The position numbers and the translations under genes are program-made. The notes beneath the pieces are model-generated. The model made no database searches and was not told the DNA's origin. It saw nothing but the letters and a program-made list of their open reading frames with translations. A stretch of 64,000 nt of DNA from Flavitalea plasmicola (GTDB taxonomy: Bacteria; Bacteroidota; Bacteroidia; Chitinophagales; Chitinophagaceae): positions 124,001 to 188,000 of the forward strand of contig NZ_JAUOTO010000009.1 of assembly GCF_030546645.1 (NCBI RefSeq). The letters are read 5' to 3'. Below, piece by piece: positions 1 through 9,241 of the stretch (position 1 is the first letter of the stretch; the number at the start of each line of letters is the position of its first letter).

Positions 1-1
1 A

Positions 2-973
2 CAAGGGCTGCATGAATTGAGAACTTATTTTGGAGAGACTATCTATAGACCCTGGAAACAGAATGGAATGGCTTATAGCGAGCGGCAATTGCTGGATCTG
101 CTTTATGAAACGGAGGCGGAAGCGTTGATCACCGAGCATGACCATGTCACGGAGAAGGTCATACAGGAGAATATGCATCTGCGATTTATCGGCGTATGCC
201 GGGGTACGCCTTCCAATGTCGCGCTTGACATGGCTACCCGGAAAGGTATTCCTGTGTTTTATACCCCTGCGCGGAATGCGCAGGCTGTTGCGGAGATGTT
301 TATTGCGAATACGATCACATTTTTGCGGCATATTCTTCCGGGTATCGACTGGCTGAAGAAACGGGGATGGAAAGAAGGCGCCCATACGGCTTACCTGCAA
401 TGGAAAGGCAATGAGCTGGCGGGCAAAACCATCGGCCTGGTGGGCTTCGGGGCTATTGGCCAGCTGATAGCGCGTATGGTGGAGCATTATCCCTGCGCCA
501 TACAATATTATGATCCTTATATCGGGGCGGAGCTTTTCCCGGCGTATAAAAAGACGACGCTGGAGGAACTATTCTCCACCAGTGATGTCATCTCCATCCA
601 TCTTCCTGTTACGGAAGCCACCCGTGGGATGATCGACGGATCGCTGTTCAGGCTGATGAAAAACGAGGCGCTTTTTGTCAATACGGCGAGGGCGGTGGTG
701 ATCAACCGGCAGGATCTTTATGAGGTATTGCAGCAGCAGCGTATACGGGGCGCCATCCTGGATGTGTTCGACAGCGAACCTCCCGACGAGCTGGACTATA
801 AGATCATCGATCTTCCGAATACGCTGGCTACGCCGCATATTGCCGGCGCCACATTTGAAGTGGAGGACCACCATGTGCGGATCATGAACGAGGCGCTGCA
901 CGACTGGTTTATCAACAAGAACCGGAAGGCTGACAGGCTGGCCAATAAAGAAATACTCACTGTCCAAATCTGA
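2..973 (+). CDS. D-isomer-specific 2-hydroxyacid dehydrogenase, 5' end outside window
   Basis: NAD-dependent 2-hydroxyacid dehydrogenase of the phosphoglycerate-dehydrogenase superfamily, expected in the cytoplasm. Seen: a Rossmann motif GLVGFGAIG in the middle, the NTARAVVIN stretch with the substrate-binding Arg, LDVFDSEP with the catalytic Glu, and TPHIAGAT with the catalytic His, so the active site is complete. The frame is open back to base 2 with no in-frame ATG; a TTG at 17 is possible, but I infer that the true start lies upstream of the window because the family usually runs about 320-350 residues. It is followed after 3 bp by an FGGY kinase. The pairing resembles yoaD-yoaC of Bacillus subtilis, whose substrate is not known to me. 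The substrate here is also unknown; the operon suggests a sugar-derived hydroxyacid. Confidence 0.85.
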   Translation, partial: QGLHELRTYFGETIYRPWKQNGMAYSERQLLDLLYETEAEALITEHDHVTEKVIQENMHLRFIGVCRGTPSNVALDMATRKGIPVFYTPARNAQAVAEMFIANTITFLRHILPGIDWLKKRGWKEGAHTAYLQWKGNELAGKTIGLVGFGAIGQLIARMVEHYPCAIQYYDPYIGAELFPAYKKTTLEELFSTSDVISIHLPVTEATRGMIDGSLFRLMKNEALFVNTARAVVINRQDLYEVLQQQRIRGAILDVFDSEPPDELDYKIIDLPNTLATPHIAGATFEVEDHHVRIMNEALHDWFINKNRKADRLANKEILTVQI

Positions 974-976
974 CAT

Positions 977-2416
977 ATGGGAAAGAAAGAGGGATACATC
1001 GTCATCGACATTGGCACGGGCAATCTCCGTGTAGCGCTGGTGACGCCTGTGGGGGAAGTGGTTGGCGTGGGCCGGGAGGATATCGGCTATATACGGGATG
1101 TTTTGTACCCTGATGCGCTGTATTTCGATCCGGGCGTATTATGGCAACAGATCGTCCGGCTGACTACCGGCGTATTGCGGCAGGCTGCCGGATGGCATGT
1201 CAGCGCGGTGACGGCTACCAGCCAGCGGGAGGGCATCGTACTGGTGGATCATGCAGGTAAGGCGCTGATCGGATTACCGAATATCGATCACCGGGGCAGG
1301 GAGTGGGAGGACATGATTAAAGACAAACATAGGATGTACCGGGAGGCCGGTCGCCAACCCTCCTCCCTCTTTTCCGCGCTGAAGGTGGTGGGGATCCGGG
1401 AGAGAAGGGCGGCGTATTGGGAGCAGATGGCTTTCTTTCTCAGCATCAGCGATTGGGTGGAATATCAACTGAGCGGTGTTGCGAAATACGAGCATTCACA
1501 GGCTTCGGAGACCTTGTTATATGATGTGGCGCGCGGCGGCTGGAGTGCAGGGTTGGCGGAGGTGTTCGGCCTGGATGGGAGTAGTCTACCCGCGTTGATG
1601 GATTCGGGAACTGTGTTGGGCAAGGTCTTGTCTGCGCGGGCTTCGGAACTTATGCTGCCGGAGGGAACGCAGGTGGTTGCGGGCGGGGGTGATACGCAGC
1701 TGGCTATAAAAAGCACCCGGCCTTCCGTGGAAGACATTGTCATTGTGTCGGGGACAACCACACCTATCGTAAAATTAGTGGATCAATACGTCACCGATGA
1801 TCTGGAAAGGACCTGGACGAGCCGGGATATCGAAAAAGGGCAATTTGTTTTCGAAGCCAATGCCGGCGTGACGGGGCTCAATTACCAGCGACTGAAAGAA
1901 ATATTTTATCCCAATGAAGGCTATGAGGTGATCGAGGCGGAACTGGCGGCTAATCCATACTGCAACAGTGTGGCATCACTGGGCAGTCTTATCGCGGGAG
2001 AGGACGTCCCTGTCCGGCGGGGGGGATTTATTTTTCCTACGCCTGTGACACATGAGCTGACCCGCAGCTGTTTTGTGCGAGCCACCCTTTTCGACATCGC
2101 CTCCTCTATTGCAGCCAATTACCAGGTGCTGAGCGGAGCGGCCAGGCATGACAAGGAATATGTATGGGCTTGCGGCGGGGGCATGCAAAGCCCTGCCTTG
2201 CGGCAAATGATCGCCAATGTCCTGCGAAAGGAAGTGAAAGTGCGGCCGGGGTTTCAGCAAGCGTCTGTGGTAGGGGGGGCGCTGATATGTAATGAGGGGC
2301 TCGGGCGGATGGTGGAACTTCCTTCGGCGGAAGAGGTTATTGTACCGGAGGGTTCGTTGGACATGGAGGAGCAATATGAAATGTGGCGTCAGACGAGGGA
2401 AAGGTTGAGATCATAA
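977..2416 (+). CDS. FGGY-family carbohydrate kinase (YoaC/LsrK-like)
   Basis: ATP-dependent sugar kinase of the FGGY family, 479 residues, the usual length. The N-terminal phosphate-binding motif is DIGTGNLRVAL (residues about 11-21), GGGDTQLAI lies near residue 235, VSGTTTP follows it, and the second ATPase lobe carries ACGGGMQSPALRQ near residue 395. The order of domains and lack of gaps indicate an active enzyme. The start is an ATG 3 bp after the dehydrogenase stop, so the two are translationally linked. The substrate cannot be read from sequence; xylulose-, ribulose- and autoinducer-2-type kinases all share this fold. It is one of two FGGY kinases in this operon (the other starts at 10768), and they differ enough to expect different substrates. 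Confidence 0.85.
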   Translation: MGKKEGYIVIDIGTGNLRVALVTPVGEVVGVGREDIGYIRDVLYPDALYFDPGVLWQQIVRLTTGVLRQAAGWHVSAVTATSQREGIVLVDHAGKALIGLPNIDHRGREWEDMIKDKHRMYREAGRQPSSLFSALKVVGIRERRAAYWEQMAFFLSISDWVEYQLSGVAKYEHSQASETLLYDVARGGWSAGLAEVFGLDGSSLPALMDSGTVLGKVLSARASELMLPEGTQVVAGGGDTQLAIKSTRPSVEDIVIVSGTTTPIVKLVDQYVTDDLERTWTSRDIEKGQFVFEANAGVTGLNYQRLKEIFYPNEGYEVIEAELAANPYCNSVASLGSLIAGEDVPVRRGGFIFPTPVTHELTRSCFVRATLFDIASSIAANYQVLSGAARHDKEYVWACGGGMQSPALRQMIANVLRKEVKVRPGFQQASVVGGALICNEGLGRMVELPSAEEVIVPEGSLDMEEQYEMWRQTRERLRS

Positions 2417-2427
2417 AAAACCAAGCT

Positions 2428-3024
2428 ATGCTGAACATTTACTTATTGAGACACGGGCAGACCGCCTGGAACGCTGATAACAACCGCTATTGCGGCAGAA
2501 CGGATATACCCCTGACGGAAAAAGGAATTGAGCAGGCAGAGGCAGTGGAGCAACAGCTGTGGGGAGTGCATTTTGATGGCGTGTATTCTTCTCCGTTGCA
2601 GCGGGCAGCGATTACCGCCCAAATTGCCGCAGACAGGGCGCCCGTGAAGGATGACCGGCTGATAGAGGTGGATTTCGGAGCCTGGGAGCGGAAGACAAAG
2701 GAAGAGTTCATCCCGGAGAACCCGCAGCTCTGGCAGGCCTGGGAGGATGATCCCGGCACGGCGCGGGCCGGCGGCACAGGGGAGACGGGCATGGAAGTCA
2801 TAACGAGGGTGGATGATTTTTTCAAGGAGCTGCTGGCTACCCGGCCCGGCGGCAATTACCTGGTGGCGGCGCACAACGGGGTCAACCGGCTATACCTGGC
2901 GTATAAACTGGGGATGCCACTGCGGAACTACCGCCGCATCCTACAAGAGAATTCGTCCGTGACGTTGTTTACGCTGAATGAAAAAGGTGATTTTCTCCTG
3001 GAACGACTCAATGCAAAATGGTAA
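2428..3024 (+). CDS. histidine phosphatase family protein
   Basis: Phosphoglycerate-mutase-like phosphatase of 198 residues that removes phosphate through a phospho-histidine intermediate. The motif YLLRHGQTAWN at residues 5-15 holds the nucleophile His, SSPLQRAAITA follows near residue 56, and VAAHNGVNR near residue 148 supplies the second catalytic His. I chose the ATG at 2428 because it places the RHG motif directly after a short beta strand; the frame also has an ATG at 2383, but that would overlap the kinase by 34 bp and add 15 unconserved residues. Its position between a sugar kinase and a glycosidase suggests that it dephosphorylates a sugar-phosphate intermediate, but this is inference; a cobalamin or phosphoglycerate role is less likely in this context. 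Confidence 0.85.
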   Translation: MLNIYLLRHGQTAWNADNNRYCGRTDIPLTEKGIEQAEAVEQQLWGVHFDGVYSSPLQRAAITAQIAADRAPVKDDRLIEVDFGAWERKTKEEFIPENPQLWQAWEDDPGTARAGGTGETGMEVITRVDDFFKELLATRPGGNYLVAAHNGVNRLYLAYKLGMPLRNYRRILQENSSVTLFTLNEKGDFLLERLNAKW

Positions 3025-6000
3025 AGATCATGACCATAAACAGAAGAGGGTTTATTACACGAAGTGCGGGGATGGCGGGGATCCTTATAAGTAAAGGAGA
3101 CCTTGAGAAGATATTCCGGCGTTGGGAGGGTGTTCCTGACGCTACCGAGCTATATGCCGCATTCCGGCGTCCACCACAATCGTCCCAGGTGGGATGTTTC
3201 TGGTGGTGGTTCAACGGGCTGGTGAGCAAGGAAGGGATCACCCGGGACCTGGAGGAATTCCACGATAAAGGCATCGGGGAGGTGTTGTTGATCAACACGG
3301 CCAGCGGGCTGGGCGGCGTCAGGATGCCGCAAGGGGTCAAATTCCTATCGGAAGAGTGGCGGGTCCTTTACCGCCATGCGTTGGAGGAGGCTGCCCGGCT
3401 GGGCATCATCGTTGGCGTCAACTTTACTTCCGGGTGGTGTATGGGGGGACCGTGGATAGACCCTCCGCATGCCGGACGATGGTTCCTTCAGTCCAGGATA
3501 GCAGTGACGGGACCGCAACAGTTTTCGGGTGAGCTGCCTTTGCCCGGACACAGAGACGGCTATGACAAGATGGTGAATGCGCCGGGTTATAAAGAATATA
3601 TAGATCTGCCCCTGGAGAAGCTGGACTACCAGGATACGGCTGTGGTGGCTTTCCCGGTGCAGGATGAAGCAAAGGTTCGACTGCACGACCAGCCAGCGGA
3701 GCTTTTTTCCGCCAAAACGAACCGCAAGGATGCCAGCAATTTTATCAAGGCAAAAGACCTGACGGCGCCTTTGCTGCAGCCCTTTGAGGTGCATGCTACC
3801 GACGAGGCTGTGCGTGCCGACCAGGTGATCGACCTCTCCGGATATATGGACAAAGCCGGGCGACTCCAATGGACGGTGCCCGAAGGTAAATGGATCATCC
3901 TCCGTACGGGCCACCGTATGACGGGCTCTAAACTAACGATTGCGCAGCCGGAAGCCGATGGGCTTTCCGTGGATTGGCTCAGCGGGGCGCCGGTGGACAT
4001 CCAGTTCGAGCATTTAGGAAAAGTGATTATCGGAGATGCCGGGGACCTGAAGGGCACGACCCTGAAGTTCCTCCATGACGACAGCTTTGAAGATGGCTTT
4101 CCCAACTGGACTGCCGACATCCTGGAAAAGTTCCAGCATTACCGCGGATATGATCCCAGGCCTTACCTGCCTGTGTTGAACGGCTTTATTATCGGCAGTG
4201 TGGACGTGGCCAACAGGTTTTTGCACGACTATCGCAAGACTGTGGCCGACTGTATGGCGGATGGACATTACGGGCAGTTTGCCCGCCGGTGCCACGAGAA
4301 CGGGGTGTTGATGCATAACGAAGCGGCGGGCCCCAACCGCAGCGGCACGATGTGCATGGACGGGCTTAAGAACCTTGGGAGAAGCGACTATCCTGCAGGA
4401 GAGTTCTGGCTGGGACTAAAGCATGACGAAGAGGGCGGGTTGGACGAACACCAATCTTATGGTGTAACCCGGCTGGAGGGGGGACAGAACAAAGTGACGA
4501 AGATGACTGCGTCGGCGGCGCATATCTACGGAAAGAATCTGGTGTCGGCGGAGTCATTTACATCTTTCCGGCATTGGCTGGACTATCCCGGCAATATGAA
4601 GCAGGCTGCCGACCGCGCGTTTTGCGAGGGGGTCAATCGCATGCTGATCCATGCTACAACCTGTACCCGCCCGGAAGATGGGAAGCCGGGGTATGAATAT
4701 GGCGCCGGCACGCATTTCAATCCTAATGTCACGTGGTGGCAGCAGGCGGGACCTTTCCTGCAATATCTGGCCCGCTGCCAGTACTTGTTACGCCAGGGAC
4801 AGTTTGTGGCGGATGTATTGTATTACAATGGAGACTGGGCGCCGAATATCGTCGAGCCTAAGCATACGGACCCTTCCCTGGGAAAGGGATATGACTATGA
4901 TGTCTGCAACGAGGAGGTACTGCTGACCAGGTGCGCTGTAGAAAACGGGGAGATCGTATTGCCTGATGGCATGCATTACCGGATGCTGGTGTTGCCGGAG
5001 GAACGGCGAATGCCTGTGGCTGTCGCCCGGAAGCTTCGCGCGTTGGTGAAAGCGGGGGCGACGGTGGTGGGGCCCCGGCCTTTGTCCGACCCGGGCCTGA
5101 AGGATCATCCACTATGCGACCAGGAAGTGAAAGCCATTGGAGAAGAAGTCTGGGGAGCGTGTGATGGTGTCGACGTGCGTTTGAATAAATATGGGCAAGG
5201 GCGTGTATACTGGAATATGCCTCTACGGGATATTTTGGCTGGTGATGGCATCGGGCCGGACTTTGAATATGTAGCAGCCCCGGGAACTTTTATTGACTTT
5301 ATTCACCGGCGGACTGCCGATGAGGAAATCTATTTCATCGTCAACCGGAATGATCAGCCTCTAAGCGTGCATACCCTGTTTCGGGTGAAAGGCCGCCGGC
5401 CTGGGAGATGGGACCCCGTGACGGGCGAGGCATTCGACCTGCAGGACTTTCGTGAGACGGGTGATCGGGTGGGGGGCGTACTGGAATTCCAGCCTTTTGG
5501 ATCCATGTTCATCGTGTTCCCGCGCGCATTGGTGCAGGGGCTGCCGAGAGCGGTGAAGGCAGGGAAGATAGTACAATGGCTCCGCGGTCCCTGGACCGTG
5601 CAGTTTGAAGAGCAGTGGGGCGGACCTGCATCCGTGGTATTTGATGAATTGACCGACTGGACATTACGACCTGAAGAAGGTATAAAATATTATTCGGGCA
5701 CAGCGGTGTACCGGAAGCGTTTTGATCTGGCATCAGGAGAAAAGAAGAGTGCCGGCCGCCTCTTCCTCCACCTGGGTGTTGTGAAGAACATTGCTTCCGT
5801 ACGACTGAATGGCAAGGACCTGGGGGTGGTATGGACCCATCCCTGGACAGTAGAGATCACCGCTGCCATGCAAGAGAGGGACAATCTCCTGGAGGTCACT
5901 GTTGTCAATCTCTGGCCCAACCGGCTGATAGGGGATGCCGCGCTCCCGCCGGAACAACGCCGTACTCACACTAATATCACCGTCTATGACAAAAGCAAGC

Positions 6001-6059
6001 CTTTACTGCCCTCCGGCTTGCTGGGACCTGTCACCATTCAAATTTCGATGGACCTATGA
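3018..6059 (+). CDS. glycoside hydrolase, GH106 alpha-L-rhamnosidase-like
   Basis: Large exported glycosidase of 1013 residues. Seen: an N-terminal NRRGFIT twin-arginine-like stretch, then a WWWFNG-VSKEGIT region near residues 62-75, a VNFTSGWCMGGPW block near 135-147, and a C-terminal beta-sandwich (LHLGVVKNIASVRLNG, near 930) typical of the galactose-binding-like domain of GH106 enzymes. The family releases terminal L-rhamnose from plant and bacterial polysaccharides; family assignment rests on remembered motifs, and the exact sugar is not proven. The ATG at 3018 overlaps the phosphatase stop by 7 bp; an ATG at 3030 gives a cleaner start just before the twin arginines. It precedes SusC/SusD, so it probably acts in the periplasm on imported oligosaccharides. 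Confidence 0.8.
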   Translation: MVKIMTINRRGFITRSAGMAGILISKGDLEKIFRRWEGVPDATELYAAFRRPPQSSQVGCFWWWFNGLVSKEGITRDLEEFHDKGIGEVLLINTASGLGGVRMPQGVKFLSEEWRVLYRHALEEAARLGIIVGVNFTSGWCMGGPWIDPPHAGRWFLQSRIAVTGPQQFSGELPLPGHRDGYDKMVNAPGYKEYIDLPLEKLDYQDTAVVAFPVQDEAKVRLHDQPAELFSAKTNRKDASNFIKAKDLTAPLLQPFEVHATDEAVRADQVIDLSGYMDKAGRLQWTVPEGKWIILRTGHRMTGSKLTIAQPEADGLSVDWLSGAPVDIQFEHLGKVIIGDAGDLKGTTLKFLHDDSFEDGFPNWTADILEKFQHYRGYDPRPYLPVLNGFIIGSVDVANRFLHDYRKTVADCMADGHYGQFARRCHENGVLMHNEAAGPNRSGTMCMDGLKNLGRSDYPAGEFWLGLKHDEEGGLDEHQSYGVTRLEGGQNKVTKMTASAAHIYGKNLVSAESFTSFRHWLDYPGNMKQAADRAFCEGVNRMLIHATTCTRPEDGKPGYEYGAGTHFNPNVTWWQQAGPFLQYLARCQYLLRQGQFVADVLYYNGDWAPNIVEPKHTDPSLGKGYDYDVCNEEVLLTRCAVENGEIVLPDGMHYRMLVLPEERRMPVAVARKLRALVKAGATVVGPRPLSDPGLKDHPLCDQEVKAIGEEVWGACDGVDVRLNKYGQGRVYWNMPLRDILAGDGIGPDFEYVAAPGTFIDFIHRRTADEEIYFIVNRNDQPLSVHTLFRVKGRRPGRWDPVTGEAFDLQDFRETGDRVGGVLEFQPFGSMFIVFPRALVQGLPRAVKAGKIVQWLRGPWTVQFEEQWGGPASVVFDELTDWTLRPEEGIKYYSGTAVYRKRFDLASGEKKSAGRLFLHLGVVKNIASVRLNGKDLGVVWTHPWTVEITAAMQERDNLLEVTVVNLWPNRLIGDAALPPEQRRTHTNITVYDKSKPLLPSGLLGPVTIQISMDL

Positions 6060-6091
6060 GAACCCTTAACTAAACAACTAAAAAGATTACA

Positions 6092-9000
6092 ATGAAACAG
6101 CATTACCAATTAGTGCGAATTATGTTCGCAGTAGTGGTCCTTTTTGTGGGTGCTGCCCTGCGGGCGCAGTCTCCCGGAAATTACAGCGGCCGGATAATAG
6201 ACGCCGCCACAGGCGATCCGCTCAGCAATGTATCGGTGACGGTGAAAGGATCCTCTCAAGGGACGCAGACGGATGAGGGCGGTAATTACTCCATACGTGT
6301 AACGAGCGGCAGTGTGCTTGTCTTCGGGCATGTTGGGTATGAGACGGTACAGATGACCGCTGGTGTTCGCATGTCCATGGATGTTAAACTCCGGCCATCG
6401 CAGAAAGGCATGAACGAAGTAGTGATCATCGGTTATGGCAGGCAGGAGAAGAAAGACCTCACCGGCTCGGTGGGCATCGTATCGCAGAAGGAGATCAGGG
6501 ACCTGCCAGTGTCCTCCATCGACCGGAAGCTGGTGGGCCAGATCCCCGGCGTACAGATAAGCACCATTACCGGGACGCCCGGCGGCGGCAGCCGGATAGA
6601 AATAAGGGGCGCCGGCAGCATGGGGGCCGGAAATGATCCATTGGTTGTCATCGATGGGATACCGCTGGACAATTCCTTTGATCACCAGACCGACCCGCTG
6701 AATGTGGTGAACCCGGACGATGTGGAGACTGTCACCGTATTGAAAGATGCATCATCCACGGCCATCTATGGTTCCCGGGGCAGCAATGGGGTCATCCTTA
6801 TTACCACCAAACAGGGCAGGAAAGGTACGCCCCGCGTAGATTTTTCTACCTACACGGGCTACCAGGAAGTATATAAGCGCGGCCGTCCGGATGTGCTGAA
6901 CGGAAGGGAGTTTGCCCAATTTCAGCACGATAAGATCGTGGACGACTATGCTTCCCGTGGGCTGGTGGCCACCGACGCGAACATACCCGCGGCTTACCAG
7001 CACCCTGAACAATATGGAGAAGGCACCAACTGGTATAACACCATCCTGCACCGCGCCCTGCAAACGAACGCGAACCTCAGCATTAGCGGCGCTTCCGACA
7101 ATTCGAAATATTATTTTTCCATGGGATATTTCGACCAGGACGGCACGATCCGATATACAGGCTACAAGCATTACACCATGCGGGCCAATCTTGAGACCAT
7201 GCTGGGAAAAAAAATCCGGATCGGCATCAACCTGGCCCCGCAATACAACAGGCAGGTGGTAAATGACTTCGAGTCTAATGCTTACCAGGACGTACTTATC
7301 TCTACTTCCTGGATCAGCCCGCTGGTGCCTGTGACGGATTCCACGGGTAAGCGAACCATGTATATCTCTTCGCCCAGTACCTATGGGGCTGCCAACCCCC
7401 TGAACAAGCTGCAATATGCCGGCACCACCAAGAAGGATTTTCGCGGGCTGGGAACGGCGTTTGCCGAATGGGAGATCATTCCCGGGCTGAAAGCGAAATA
7501 CAGCTTCAGCGAGGATTACAGGGAGGCCAAGAATTTTCAGTTCACGCCATCTTTTGTACCATCTGCGGGCAACCCTCCTTCCTCGCTTACCGTTGTCCCT
7601 TCCTCCAGCGCGCCGCAGTCCACCACCTCTACCTGGCTGTCAGAGCTATTGCTTTCCTACAACCGGAACTTCGGCGGACATCATATCGACGCCGTTGCGG
7701 GCTATTCCGCGCAGCGCCAGTGGTACCAGAGCATCTCTATTTCGGGCTCGAGTTATCCTGACGACCTGATCCAGACCACCAATACTGCGGGTGTCGTCGG
7801 CGCTTCGCAGAGCGTGCAGGAGTGGGCATTGATCTCTTACCTGGGGCGTGTCAACTATTCTTTCCTGAACAGGTATATGCTGACGGCTTCCGTTCGTACA
7901 GACGGGTCTTCCCGATTTGGCGCCAACAACAGGTATGGGACTTTCCCCTCCGCCGCATTGGCCTGGCGATTTTCCGAAGAAAGATTTATGAAATCCTTCT
8001 CCTGGCTCAGCAGTGGTAAACTGCGGGCAAGCTATGGCTTTACAGGGAACAATGACATTGGCAATTACACCGCTATCTCCACGCTTAGCGGCGCCAACTA
8101 TGCCTTTGGCGGTGTATTAGCCGGCGGCCGCAGCGTCACCGTGCTGGGTAATGAAGACCTTCGTTGGGAAAGGACGGGTGAATTCAATGCCGGGCTGGAC
8201 CTGGGCTTCTTGAAGAACCGTCTCTCCGTCACGTTGGATGTTTACCGGCGCATTACCCAGAACATGCTCTACCAGCTACCCCTTGCCCTTTCTTCAGGCT
8301 TCGCCACCGCTTATTCCAACATCGGCAAGATACAGAACCAGGGATTGGAGCTGGCAGTTTCTTCCCGTAATGTCACCGGCAGGGATTTTTCCTGGAGCAC
8401 CAACGCTAATATCGCCTTCAATCGCAACAAGGTGCTGGCGCTGGCCAATGGGGTGACCACGCTGTACAATGGCGCCACCGGCAATAGCCAGTATTCCCAT
8501 ATCACGAAAGTGGGCAAGCCGATGGGGCTTTTCTGGGGCTGGGTTTTCGATGGCATTTATGCCACCCAGGCGGACCTCGATAAATCCCCCAAGAATTCCA
8601 CCTCCGTGCTGGGCTCTGTGAAATACAAGGATGTCGATGGCAACGGGGTCATCGAATACCAGAAGGATTTCGATATCATCGGCGATCCGCACCCCGACTT
8701 CACGTATGGCATCACCAATAATTTCACTTACCGGAATATCGACCTGGCAGTGGTATTGGTGGGCTCGCAGGGTGGCCAGGTGGAAAAGGCGCAAAACCAG
8801 TATCTGCTGAATATCGATGGTATCTTCAACCCCGACAAGAAAGTACTAAACAGGTGGCGCAGCGTGGATCAGCCCGGGGACGGCAAGACGCCCACTACCA
8901 ATGGGGCCCGCGTGCTATACCGGGACCTCAACTCCACCTGGATAGAGGATGCCTCTTACCTGCGGATACAGAATGTGACGCTGGGGTACAATTTTTCTCC

Positions 9001-9217
9001 CCGCCTGCTGGGCCGCACCCATTTTGTAAAGGCCTTACGGGCTTATGTAAGTGCGCAGCAGCTGGCTATATTCACATCCTACAGTGGTAATAACCCCGAG
9101 GCAACCCGGAGAACTTTGCGGGCAAATGCACAGAATGAGGCGCAGATATCCGGCGAGGATTTCGGTAACTATCCCTTGTCCCGTACCTGCACGGTGGGAC
9201 TCAATGTAACTTTTTAA
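6092..9217 (+). CDS. SusC/RagA-type TonB-dependent outer membrane transporter
   Basis: Outer-membrane beta-barrel that imports oligosaccharides using TonB energy, 1041 residues. Seen: signal peptide ending at RAQ (residue about 26), a CarboxypepD_reg-like domain (SGRIIDAATGDPLSNVSV), a plug domain with the SusC signature (NPDDVETVTVLKDASSTAIYGSRGSNGVILITT), a long barrel, and a C-terminal strand ending GLNVTF with the terminal aromatic residue expected for BAM recognition. No STN signalling domain is present, so it is not expected to signal to an anti-sigma factor. The ATG at 6092 lies 32 bp after the glycosidase and behind an A-rich leader, typical of Bacteroidota translation starts. It forms the usual pair with the SusD protein that follows. 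Confidence 0.95.
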   Translation: MKQHYQLVRIMFAVVVLFVGAALRAQSPGNYSGRIIDAATGDPLSNVSVTVKGSSQGTQTDEGGNYSIRVTSGSVLVFGHVGYETVQMTAGVRMSMDVKLRPSQKGMNEVVIIGYGRQEKKDLTGSVGIVSQKEIRDLPVSSIDRKLVGQIPGVQISTITGTPGGGSRIEIRGAGSMGAGNDPLVVIDGIPLDNSFDHQTDPLNVVNPDDVETVTVLKDASSTAIYGSRGSNGVILITTKQGRKGTPRVDFSTYTGYQEVYKRGRPDVLNGREFAQFQHDKIVDDYASRGLVATDANIPAAYQHPEQYGEGTNWYNTILHRALQTNANLSISGASDNSKYYFSMGYFDQDGTIRYTGYKHYTMRANLETMLGKKIRIGINLAPQYNRQVVNDFESNAYQDVLISTSWISPLVPVTDSTGKRTMYISSPSTYGAANPLNKLQYAGTTKKDFRGLGTAFAEWEIIPGLKAKYSFSEDYREAKNFQFTPSFVPSAGNPPSSLTVVPSSSAPQSTTSTWLSELLLSYNRNFGGHHIDAVAGYSAQRQWYQSISISGSSYPDDLIQTTNTAGVVGASQSVQEWALISYLGRVNYSFLNRYMLTASVRTDGSSRFGANNRYGTFPSAALAWRFSEERFMKSFSWLSSGKLRASYGFTGNNDIGNYTAISTLSGANYAFGGVLAGGRSVTVLGNEDLRWERTGEFNAGLDLGFLKNRLSVTLDVYRRITQNMLYQLPLALSSGFATAYSNIGKIQNQGLELAVSSRNVTGRDFSWSTNANIAFNRNKVLALANGVTTLYNGATGNSQYSHITKVGKPMGLFWGWVFDGIYATQADLDKSPKNSTSVLGSVKYKDVDGNGVIEYQKDFDIIGDPHPDFTYGITNNFTYRNIDLAVVLVGSQGGQVEKAQNQYLLNIDGIFNPDKKVLNRWRSVDQPGDGKTPTTNGARVLYRDLNSTWIEDASYLRIQNVTLGYNFSPRLLGRTHFVKALRAYVSAQQLAIFTSYSGNNPEATRRTLRANAQNEAQISGEDFGNYPLSRTCTVGLNVTF

Positions 9218-9241
9218 GTGTGGATCCTAAAAAACAAGGAC